Below are positions 6,614-13,801 of a stretch of DNA of 29,680 nucleotides, one piece after another. The DNA comes from Candidatus Sumerlaeota bacterium. GTDB taxonomy: Bacteria; Sumerlaeota; Sumerlaeia; JADFCT01. Location of the stretch: contig JAPLSP010000716.1 in assembly GCA_026398575.1 (NCBI GenBank), positions 1 to 29,680 on the forward strand, given 5' to 3'. Both the position numbers and the translations under genes were made by a program. The notes beneath the pieces were generated by a model. That model was not told the origin of the DNA and did not search any database. It saw only the letters and a list, made by a program, of their open reading frames with translations. Numbering within the stretch: position 1 is the first letter of the stretch; every line of letters begins with the position of its first letter.

Positions 6614-9315
6614 GAAATCACTTCGTCTGTCCATAGGAACCGTTGCCTGCATTTTGGGCATATTCGAATTTGATAGAGATTGACAGGTCCGTCTGCAGAG
6701 ATGCTACAGATAAGTGGACTACTATCGCCTATATTTTTTTTGCTCTCCAAATCGCAATCCCATAAACAACAAAGTTGAAATACGGAACGATGCTTCGCGC
6801 CCTTTGCGCCCATCTTGTTCTTCCACCCCTCCAGGTTCTCAAGAGCCTTTGCATGATGCGTTCCGTAAGTTTTCTCCGCCGCGCTAAGGTTTTTTATCCA
6901 TTGCTCTAAATAATCTTTCTGCAATCTTGTTGCCGTTAGTATAACGTCAGATTCGCCTAAACTTAAAGGCGCTGCGGCAACGTATCGCCTTGCGCATACC
7001 CAGTGCGTCTTGGATTTTGGATTCGAGGCTATATGAATCGCGCCATCCATCACTGCCAAACTTCTTAATACGCGTTGTTCTAATCCACTTAATCGTCTAT
7101 CTTGAGCCCACTCCATCTTAAAATCATCTGGAACCATGTCGCATAAAGATATATCCTTCCATGGCTCCCCTCCAATAATGAATAATGCGCCTTCGCCGGA
7201 GGTTTCGGAAATTGTACATATTGTAGATACAAGATCACGAACGCTAGCAGGAGCTCCTGATCCATCTTGAAAACTCATTGCCTTCCCTATCTCCGCAGTT
7301 AGTTTTCCGAGAGAGGATGATTCTTCAGTTCCAAATTCAAGGCCGAGCTTCCAGCGAGTCTTTTGATCGGGAGATGGATATTTTGTCCATGTCAGCAGTA
7401 GCTTTCCATTCACAAATATACGGAGGATACCGTCGCCTCCCGCAATTAAAGCAGCTGCGTTGCCTGTCTTCAGTTTGTCAAGTTTCCAAGTTAACCATCT
7501 AAGATTTCTAAATCTGTCGTCAACTACGATCTTGCCTTTGTCTCTCATCTCAGCTAAGTCTTCCTCAGGTGGAACTTTGACAATTACTATCTTGTTGACA
7601 GCAAGCTTGCCATAGAATTGATCAACATATGCACAGAATTCATCTTGCTGGAAAACCGAGTAATGTCCTCTGCAGGTAAGGCTAAACGCTTTCGCGATTT
7701 TATCAGGCTCATTGGAACTGATTCTTGATGTACCTACCGATTCATTCGAGACAACACGCTCAATATGCTTTAATACTTCAGGCGAACCATAAATAAATCG
7801 AAACGATGTGTCGCGCCCCTCATGCTTGTCTCCAGTGAGAATCTTACATGCATTTACTAAAGGCAAGAATTGCCTTTGAAATGGTTGTAGCGTACTAATT
7901 AGTTCCGATTCCTGATCTGTAGAAATCTCTTTATGGAGGTCTTCCAACGCATCTCGCAGCTCTTTTCCGAACAACTCCCGCTGGGCTATTTTGAGCGCTT
8001 CTCGCTGGCTTTTTTTAGATGTTCCTTGATTTTCTATATGGGTGTCATCATTTGCTGTTGCAGCAAATAGCCCCAAAACAATTGGCCTAATTCCATAAAG
8101 AAGTTGAGGATTAAAACCAATCTCTGAAGGAATTATGGTCCAACCAGATTTAAAACTTCCCGATACGTCAATAGCCGGAATTGTAATGACAGGTAAGGGT
8201 ATTTCATTTACAGTCGCCCAAGGGACCAAGCAAATGCTGCCTTGAATTAATGCCAAAAACTTCGATAATTTCTGTGCTGTTGATAAATCTTCTTCAGGAT
8301 AAAGCGTCATAATGTTGTGTGATAGATCTCCCGGACTTGCTAGCACTTCGGATTCAGCGCAGCTGCGAGCGGACCATAATCTTCGGGCTAAATCACGCGT
8401 TATCTGGTTAGTGGCCTCAGGTATCCAGTCCTTATGAATGCCATTGCCACCTTGACGCTCAACTGGAAAAGCTAGAGATGCATAACTGTTCCATGCTTGA
8501 TTGAAATAATCAATTGCGAGGTTCCCGTCCTTGTCATGAATAAGTGAGTACCATACTTTCTCGGAGACATCTATTGTAACTGATTCTATTTTGTCTCTAA
8601 TTTTGTATTCGGATATGGATAGAGCAGGAGTCCTTTTCTTAATATCATTTTTATGGTCCTTTGGCAAAAAAGCCAAACTAATAGTATCAGCTTTTCGCCA
8701 TTTCTTAGCGGAATCAAGTAACCGCTCATTAAGTGTATTGCCGCGCCCAAATATTGAGAAATAGAGATCAATGCTTTCTGTAAAAAATCTGCCTGCATGT
8801 TCCTCAAACACTGTTTCCGTAATAGCATCTTTATTCTCATCATTTAGAATTCTAAACGCGAGTTTAGTATCCATCCCATAAGATGATACCCTAGCGTTTG
8901 CAACACGTGAATCGCGAAAGTTCACTCCTACTGCTACGCATGGAGCATCGGCGTTAACAGGCAGGTTATTGGCATAAATACAATTATTGAAAAATCCTAT
9001 TGCTGAAGCTATTTCCCAGCCATCCTTCGTATATTTCACCATTTCTTCCTTAAATTGGGTGACCATTGCCGCAATTTGTATCTTTGTTTGTTCTGATTTT
9101 TCACTGCTCTGTAAACCATATTTCTCTCCATTATTCAACAATTGTGCAAGTAAGATGCGATGGATATAAACGACCCCTTGTTCATAAAGTCGCTGGTCAC
9201 GATGCTTTTGTAAATTAGCAACTTTGGTTAGAGCTACCGCAATTCCTTTCGCCTTAACAAGAAAATCATGGTATTGCGAAAAAAAGAAAGGATAATTCTG
9301 ATGGCTTTTCATCAT
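6610..9315 (-). CDS. Large protein with divergent DisA-like (DAC) domain
   Basis: This 901-residue soluble protein has a long N-terminal region (about 1-600) that I do not recognise. A segment with GGDGILRIFVNGK (about 626-638) follows, then a C-terminal region matching the diadenylate cyclase (DAC) fold in order: ALFIIGG strand (about 709-715), LSGLEQRVLRSLAVMDGA with the DGA motif at 757-759, a strand ending in AAAPLSL that resembles the LPLS of CdaA/DisA, GAKHRS at 839-844 in place of GTRHR, and SADG in place of SEETG. About 50 extra, charged, helical residues sit between DGA and GAKHRS. The chain ends with CPKC. Known DAC enzymes make cyclic di-AMP from ATP; conservation of DGA and the His-Arg pair suggests nucleotide binding, but activity is inference. 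The ATG at 9315 overlaps the permease stop (ATGA); the next codon is also ATG. It is followed by the methyltransferase, again by ATGA. Confidence 0.7.
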   Translation of the reverse strand: MMKSHQNYPFFFSQYHDFLVKAKGIAVALTKVANLQKHRDQRLYEQGVVYIHRILLAQLLNNGEKYGLQSSEKSEQTKIQIAAMVTQFKEEMVKYTKDGWEIASAIGFFNNCIYANNLPVNADAPCVAVGVNFRDSRVANARVSSYGMDTKLAFRILNDENKDAITETVFEEHAGRFFTESIDLYFSIFGRGNTLNERLLDSAKKWRKADTISLAFLPKDHKNDIKKRTPALSISEYKIRDKIESVTIDVSEKVWYSLIHDKDGNLAIDYFNQAWNSYASLAFPVERQGGNGIHKDWIPEATNQITRDLARRLWSARSCAESEVLASPGDLSHNIMTLYPEEDLSTAQKLSKFLALIQGSICLVPWATVNEIPLPVITIPAIDVSGSFKSGWTIIPSEIGFNPQLLYGIRPIVLGLFAATANDDTHIENQGTSKKSQREALKIAQRELFGKELRDALEDLHKEISTDQESELISTLQPFQRQFLPLVNACKILTGDKHEGRDTSFRFIYGSPEVLKHIERVVSNESVGTSRISSNEPDKIAKAFSLTCRGHYSVFQQDEFCAYVDQFYGKLAVNKIVIVKVPPEEDLAEMRDKGKIVVDDRFRNLRWLTWKLDKLKTGNAAALIAGGDGILRIFVNGKLLLTWTKYPSPDQKTRWKLGLEFGTEESSSLGKLTAEIGKAMSFQDGSGAPASVRDLVSTICTISETSGEGALFIIGGEPWKDISLCDMVPDDFKMEWAQDRRLSGLEQRVLRSLAVMDGAIHIASNPKSKTHWVCARRYVAAAPLSLGESDVILTATRLQKDYLEQWIKNLSAAEKTYGTHHAKALENLEGWKNKMGAKGAKHRSVFQLCCLWDCDLESKKNIGDSSPLICSISADGPVNLYQIRICPKCRQRFLWTDEVIS

Positions 9316-10100
9316 GCCGTCACCATGAATCCAACATTTTCTGAATCTCCGACCTTCCAACGTAATGCCCAAATTTCGAGCAGACTAACACCCAAATAGA
9401 GAATCACACCAATAGCCACAAGTACATGGATAGCCGCGAAGAGAAGCGCCGAATCAAAAGAAAGATCCCCTTGAATGATCAGGTATCCAAGGCCTTTGTC
9501 TGAGCCAACAAATTCGCCGACGATTGCTCCCACGACACTATAGATCGCGGCCATCTTAAGAGCGGCAAAAAAATACGGCAGGGCGAATGGCAACCGAATC
9601 TTGAAGATTGTGGACCATGGAGACATGCGCAGCGTGGCGGCGTAATCAAGGAATTCATTGTCCACAGCTCTCATTCCCCCCACCAGGTTAATATATATAG
9701 GAAAGAACGATATCAGGGCAGCAATCACAACCTTTGGCCCGAGGCCGTAGCCAAACCAGATCACGAAAAGCGGTGCGAGCGCGATCTTTGGAACCGATTG
9801 CATAATGACCATCAAGGGAGAAATCAGCGCTGCAAGTTTTTCTGATCGGATTGAGAGAACAGAAAAGATGAAGGCAAGAACCAGCCCGATCAATAATCCG
9901 CTTCCAAATGCCAGCGTCGTGATCCATGTGTGGTATAGGAATTGACCCGGCATCGATAGCAGTTTCTCAAGGACACTAAGCGGGTGAGGCAGGATGTAAG
10001 GAGCGGGATGAATGAGAATAACAGCGAGGAACCAAAATGCATAAATCAAGATCGCCCCTAAAAGGAATGGAAATATCGCCTTGAGCAGATATAGCTTCAT
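9312..10100 (-). CDS. ABC transporter permease (SsuC/TauC-like)
   Basis: This 262-residue inner-membrane permease of the BPD_transp_1 family has six hydrophobic segments. The cytoplasmic coupling (EAA) loop is visible around residues 165-190 (DYAATLRMSPWSTIFKIRLP), followed by PFALPYFFAALKMA. The start at 10100 is three bases after the stop of the substrate-binding protein, and the 3' end overlaps the DAC-like gene by ATGA, so the genes are probably co-translated. Family members pass sulfonates, taurine, nitrate, bicarbonate or thiamine precursors; nothing here fixes the substrate. Confidence 0.92.
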   Translation of the reverse strand: MKLYLLKAIFPFLLGAILIYAFWFLAVILIHPAPYILPHPLSVLEKLLSMPGQFLYHTWITTLAFGSGLLIGLVLAFIFSVLSIRSEKLAALISPLMVIMQSVPKIALAPLFVIWFGYGLGPKVVIAALISFFPIYINLVGGMRAVDNEFLDYAATLRMSPWSTIFKIRLPFALPYFFAALKMAAIYSVVGAIVGEFVGSDKGLGYLIIQGDLSFDSALLFAAIHVLVAIGVILYLGVSLLEIWALRWKVGDSENVGFMVTA

Positions 10101-10103
10101 GAT

Positions 10104-11108
10104 TCAGTTCATTCCCTGTTTGGGCAGGAACTTGTCTGTGAAAAACTCAGAAAGATTGACTTTGGCTGAGATGAGTTGCTGTGAGATCAGAAACTCCTGC
10201 GTTTTCTGCCACCCATCAAGAGACTGGGCGCCGATATGGCCTTGGGTTTCAAGGTTCTTTCTAAGAAACTCAGACAGTCTTTTCAATTTAAGACGCTCAA
10301 AATCTTTGTTCGCCGTTGGCACTGCTTCAAAAAACGCATTCAGCGATTCCGATTTGTCAGACAGCATTTCCGCAAACGCTTTGATGGCCGCCTTCAGAAA
10401 ACGCTGCGCTATGTCTGATTTCATGGTGTTCTTATTTCCAATAACGGCCATGCTGTAACAGTTCACTCCATAATCAGCGACAAATATTTCATTTACAGGA
10501 GTGCCAGCAAGTTCGCATTGGACTGGTTGAATATAGGTATATCCTCCAGAAGCATCTACGGAATCGGTCAGGATGTCATCAGCTTTTCCAGCGGTGGCCA
10601 CCACCTGGACTTTGCCTTTATCAATGCCAGCGAGCGAGCAGAAAGCCAAAAATTGATTATAGGTTGTACTTTTCATATACGCGCCGTATTTTCGTCCTTC
10701 GAGATCTTTAGGTTTGGTGATGTTTCGGTCCTTGCGAGAATAAACCACCGTCGGTGTTCGAGAATAGAGCACAGCAATAACCTGAACGGGCGCTCCCGCT
10801 GAAGCAGCGATAAGGGCCGTATCGCCACTGCATAGAGCATAGTCAATAGTTCCGTTGCCAACGAGCTTGGCGGAGGTAATTGATCCATCGCCAGGCTGAA
10901 TTTCGACATCGAGTCCCTCTTGCTTGAAATAGCCCTTTTTTTGAGCGAGGTAGATATAGGAATGCTCTGCCCCGACGGCCCAATCCAATCGAAAAGTCAA
11001 CTTTATTAATTGCTTCTTACTTTCGATTTTTTCCTTCTGACATGAAGAGGTCAATCCCATGAGCGAGAGAAAAAGCAGCATGAGTCCAGTAAATCTGAAG
11101 TTTTTCAT
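10104..11108 (-). CDS. NMT1/THI5-like substrate-binding lipoprotein
   Basis: This 334-residue periplasmic-face lipoprotein binds the ligand for the importer. The signal peptide MKNFRFTGLMLLFLSLMG ends in LTSSC, so Cys23 would be lipidated. The family signature follows: LTFRLDWAVGAEHSYIYLA (the usual phrase of NMT1/SsuA proteins), KKGYFKQEGLDVEI, then KPKDLEGRKYG. The family binds aliphatic sulfonates, nitrate, pyrimidine precursors of thiamine, riboflavin and similar small ligands. The ATG has AAAGGTGA about six bases upstream. It is the first gene of the operon, which makes it the likely entry point for ligand specificity. Confidence 0.92.
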   Translation of the reverse strand: MKNFRFTGLMLLFLSLMGLTSSCQKEKIESKKQLIKLTFRLDWAVGAEHSYIYLAQKKGYFKQEGLDVEIQPGDGSITSAKLVGNGTIDYALCSGDTALIAASAGAPVQVIAVLYSRTPTVVYSRKDRNITKPKDLEGRKYGAYMKSTTYNQFLAFCSLAGIDKGKVQVVATAGKADDILTDSVDASGGYTYIQPVQCELAGTPVNEIFVADYGVNCYSMAVIGNKNTMKSDIAQRFLKAAIKAFAEMLSDKSESLNAFFEAVPTANKDFERLKLKRLSEFLRKNLETQGHIGAQSLDGWQKTQEFLISQQLISAKVNLSEFFTDKFLPKQGMN

Positions 11109-11273
11109 CTTAGTTCACCTTTCGTAATGACCTTGGATAGATCCTAAAGGCAGGTCGCCAATCCCCACGTGTGATCATTCTTGGAAACCTAAATTCGCAG
11201 AAAAGTCCTATCTAGCTCGTTCTTTGCCTCGCCTCCCCTTGGCAGCCGATTTGCATCGAAAAAACACTTCCGT

Positions 11274-11302
11274 TTTTTATCACGAGACACAACTTGATGC
11301 AA
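11274..11302 (-). promoter_or_regulatory. Possible sigma-70-like promoter of ABC/DAC operon
   Basis: On the minus strand a -35-like TTGCAT (11302-11297) is followed after 17 bases by a -10-like TAAAAA (11279-11274). Spacing is ideal, but the -10 is poor. It lies about 165 bases before the first start codon. Confidence 0.3.
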
Positions 11303-11376
11303 TCTATTTTCGAGGCTATGGAGGAAGCTAACGCGCGGATAATTATCATTGCAAAAAGGCCCCTGTTGTCAAATCA

Positions 11377-11459
11377 TAATTTTCCTGTCTAATTTTCCTG
11401 TCTATATGGAGGGAGCTTGTAATTTCCGGGACATAATTTCCGGTAATTTCCGGGACAGG
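11377..11459 (+). repeat. 13/14-bp tandem repeats (taatttncc family)
   Basis: Two head-to-tail copies of taattttcctgtc (11377-11389, 11390-11402) are followed, after a 17-base gap, by taatttccgggaca (11420-11433), a shortened taatttccgg (11434-11443) and another full copy (11444-11457). The two units are related (taatttYcc + cctgtc/gggaca), and cctgtc and gacagg at the outer ends are complementary. Multiple short end repeats like these occur at the ends of some insertion sequences, so this may be an IS remnant, but no transposase gene accompanies it. Confidence 0.75.
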
Positions 11460-11464
11460 TTGCT

Positions 11465-12514
11465 TTATTCCTTCGAGATCGGAAGGTCGGGATTTAGCCT
11501 AGAAGTCTCGCCTTCCGCATTTTTCTTGCCCTCAAGGCGTTTGATCTCCCGGTCGAAGTCCGAGATGTATTCTGCATCCTGACGTTGGCGGTAAGCTTCG
11601 TATTCACCCTCGGCCTTAAGCCTCGCTTCCAGCGCGCTGACCTTGCCCTTGTCTTGGAGAATCGGATAGTTCGACAGTTCCAGGAAGCCATTCAGAAAAC
11701 CGACCCAATCTGACATCTTCATCAGGATGCCGCGCTCGGCCCGGTTCTCCGCCAGATCGAGGTAGGCTGAGACAATTCGGTTCAACTCCTTCACGTGCGC
11801 CTCGCTCAGGTAGTTCTTCGCTACCGTGACATCAGACTTCAGAATTTTGCCATGCGGCGCGCGCTTCCACGTCGTCAGGCCCATGTAAAGCTTGGTCGCA
11901 TCGGCGGAGGAATCAATCAGTTCCGCCGCCGTCTGTCCCGTGATTGCCCAGTGCAGTTTGTTCTGCACGGTGGCAAAGAACTCCTTCGTCAACGGCGCCT
12001 CCGCGCTGTAATCCACCGATAGCGCGTAGATGTCTGTGATCTTCTGGTAAAAGCGCCGCTCGCTGGCCCGGATTTCCCGGATGCGTTCCAGCAGTTCGTC
12101 GAAGTAATCCTTGCCGAAGACCTGCTTGCCCTGCTTCAGCCGTTCGTCATCCAGCACGAATCCCTTGATGATAAACTCCCGCAGCGTCTTCGTCGCCCAG
12201 ATGCGGAACTGCGTGGCCTGATAGCTATTCACCCGATAACCCACGGCGATGATGGCATCAAGATTGTAATAATTTGTTGAGTACGTCTTCCCGTCTTCGG
12301 CAGTATGTTCCAAAATGGAACACACTGAATCCTCGGCCAGCTCCCCCGATGAGAAAATATTCTGCAAATGCTTCGTGACAGCCGGGCGCTGAACGCCAAA
12401 CAACTCAGCCAGCGCCTTCTGCGTCAGCCAGACCGTCTCGTCTTTCAAGAAAACCTCGACCTTTACGGCGCCGTCGGGCGCGGTGTAGAGAAGAAACTGG
12501 TTTTCGTTGCTCAT
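11465..12514 (-). CDS. rhuM: RhuM family protein
   Basis: This 349-residue protein closely matches the RhuM family, first named from Salmonella pathogenicity island 3 and since found on many mobile and accessory regions. Function is not established. The N-terminus carries the helix-turn-helix-like phrase VWLTQKALAELFGVQRPAVT, then NYYNLDAIIAVGYRVNS and FRIWATKTLREFIIKGF, all family hallmarks of a KilA-N/Bro-like DNA-binding half. The C-terminal half is mostly helical with long charged helices. I choose the ATG at 12514 because of AGAGGTGAG just upstream; an ATG at 12535 precedes that site. Base composition is GC-richer than the ABC/DAC operon on its left. Its presence suggests an accessory or defence-type neighbourhood, though this gene alone does not prove it. 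Confidence 0.9.
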   Translation of the reverse strand: MSNENQFLLYTAPDGAVKVEVFLKDETVWLTQKALAELFGVQRPAVTKHLQNIFSSGELAEDSVCSILEHTAEDGKTYSTNYYNLDAIIAVGYRVNSYQATQFRIWATKTLREFIIKGFVLDDERLKQGKQVFGKDYFDELLERIREIRASERRFYQKITDIYALSVDYSAEAPLTKEFFATVQNKLHWAITGQTAAELIDSSADATKLYMGLTTWKRAPHGKILKSDVTVAKNYLSEAHVKELNRIVSAYLDLAENRAERGILMKMSDWVGFLNGFLELSNYPILQDKGKVSALEARLKAEGEYEAYRQRQDAEYISDFDREIKRLEGKKNAEGETSRLNPDLPISKE

Positions 12515-12551
12515 GGTCTCACCTCTCTCGTGCAAAATCCATGGCCTTATT

Positions 12552-12625
12552 CTTAGTGCTCTGAGTCGTAAATACGGCGCCGAGTTTTTGCCAAAGATGA
12601 AAGTAATGCGATCGGAAGCGGCGCC
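12552..12625 (+). repeat. Intergenic repeat, copy 1 of a ~75-bp family
   Basis: This 74-base segment aligns almost without gaps to 19306-19380. Shared blocks are ctctgagtc, taaat, a T-rich centre, gatgaa, aatgc and tcggaagcggcgcc. It lies between the RhuM start and the hairpin at 12620-12726, with which its GGCGCC end overlaps. Confidence 0.75.
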
Positions 12626-12726
12626 AGCTTTTGGAGTAAGGCTGCTTGCTGCCTTCTTCTTGGCGATTCAATGGCCTTGGCGCTAAAAAGAAGGCAGCAA
12701 GCAGCCTTACTCCAAAAGCTGGCGCC
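12620..12726. repeat. Perfect 39-bp inverted repeat, 29-nt loop
   Basis: The arms 12620-12658 and 12688-12726 are exact reverse complements (39 of 39), beginning ggcgccagcttttggag and separated by 29 bases. The right arm ends 7 bases from the stop codon of the sugar isomerase-like gene, so the hairpin may end transcription of that gene. The perfect arms also suggest a recent palindromic insertion of MITE type. Confidence 0.9.
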
Positions 12727-12733
12727 TTTCAAC

Positions 12734-13720
12734 TCATGCTATCGCGCGCAGCCACTGTACTTCTTTCTTGAGGACTTCGGGATGTTGCTCCTGGGGGAAA
12801 TGATGGAGGCACTCGTTCTCAAGACAAAGATCGCCTTGATAGCCGGCCTTGCGCAGGATGGCGGCTACTTTTTTATAATCAATGTCCCCATCGTAAAGCG
12901 CGGCGGAGTATTGGCTGTATTCCCATCCCATCGGACGCTGCGCGTTCTTTTTGTCATCGGGATATTTCAGGTTCTTGCAGTGGGTATGGAACGCACGGGG
13001 CGCCACGCGCTCGATGATGCCGTAGAGTTTGTCCAGCGGATGGCCCCACCAATAGAAATTCATGCAGTCCATGGTCAGCCCGAGTTTGGGAGAGCCCACG
13101 CCCGCGAATAGCTTGTCCAGGAAATCCGGATCGTTGGTGATCTTGCTGTGGTTCTCGACGCCAAAACGCACCGCGCCGCCTTCGGCGGTCTGGCAGAGTT
13201 TCTTGCACGCCTCGATGGCGAAAGGCAGGAACTGGTCGGCGGGAGTTTTGCCGGGGACGACGTCAATCCGGATGACGTCCACCTTCAGCGCCTGCGCGGC
13301 CTTGACCAGCTTGCGCGTCCATTCCACTTCCTGATCGAGACGCTGGTCGAGTTTGTTGTGCATGCAGAAGGAGGAAATCACTTTGCCGTGTTCGTGAAAT
13401 GATTCCTTGACCTGCTGGATGCCCGCGTCGGTTGCGAGCGTGTATTTTTCCTCAGGATGATAGAGACTGTAGCAGGCCAGTTCTTCGTTGACCTGAACCT
13501 CGGCGCCGTCCACCTCCAGGAATTTCATGGCCGCCCAGCAGTCCGTCTGCCCGGTCGCTTTCAGATGCTGATCGCGACAGGTAACCGGCCACTTGGGGGT
13601 ATCGGCGCCGGCTGCCGGAAGGCTGAGTTCCGATGTGGCGCCCGCGACGGCGGCGCCAACGGCAGCCGCGCCCGTGACTTCGAGAAAACTGCGGCGGGAA
13701 AGCGAGAAAGTTTTGTTCAT
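12734..13720 (-). CDS. Tat-exported sugar phosphate isomerase/epimerase-like protein
   Basis: This 328-residue protein has a twin-arginine signal (LSRRSFLEVTG, about residues 7-17) followed by an Ala-rich hydrophobic stretch, so export in folded, probably metal-loaded form is likely. The mature part is an AP-endonuclease-2/xylose-isomerase-like TIM barrel. Candidate metal ligands sit at the expected strand ends: Glu189 (RFGVENH), Asp218 (LTMDCMNF), His245/His247 (FHTHCKN) and Glu301 (LCLENE). Family members isomerise or epimerise sugars and inositols; the substrate here is unknown. The ATG follows AAAGGAG at good spacing. An insertion sequence lies within about 50 bases upstream and may have separated the gene from its original promoter. 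The product probably acts in the periplasm on carbohydrate breakdown products. Confidence 0.88.
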   Translation of the reverse strand: MNKTFSLSRRSFLEVTGAAAVGAAVAGATSELSLPAAGADTPKWPVTCRDQHLKATGQTDCWAAMKFLEVDGAEVQVNEELACYSLYHPEEKYTLATDAGIQQVKESFHEHGKVISSFCMHNKLDQRLDQEVEWTRKLVKAAQALKVDVIRIDVVPGKTPADQFLPFAIEACKKLCQTAEGGAVRFGVENHSKITNDPDFLDKLFAGVGSPKLGLTMDCMNFYWWGHPLDKLYGIIERVAPRAFHTHCKNLKYPDDKKNAQRPMGWEYSQYSAALYDGDIDYKKVAAILRKAGYQGDLCLENECLHHFPQEQHPEVLKKEVQWLRAIA

Positions 13721-13801
13721 GGCATTACTCCTTTGGGCTACTGGCCTTTCAATTTTGATTTGACGGGCGCCCCATCCCCGGAGGGGATGACTGGTGTTTG
13801 G

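Larger units (their letters stand above)
11109..11464. other. Spacer upstream of the ABC/DAC operon
   Basis: This 356-base gap separates the operon start from the RhuM stop codon. The half next to the operon holds the probable promoter (separate entry) and a leader of about 160 bases. I compared the leader by eye with TPP, cobalamin and ydaO-type motifs and saw no match. The half next to RhuM holds the minisatellite at 11377-11459. Confidence 0.7.

Noticed and set aside
11109..11300. Riboswitch (TPP, cobalamin or c-di-AMP ydaO type) in the operon leader
   Set aside because: The conserved blocks of these classes were not found on the minus strand by eye; a covariance-model search would be decisive.
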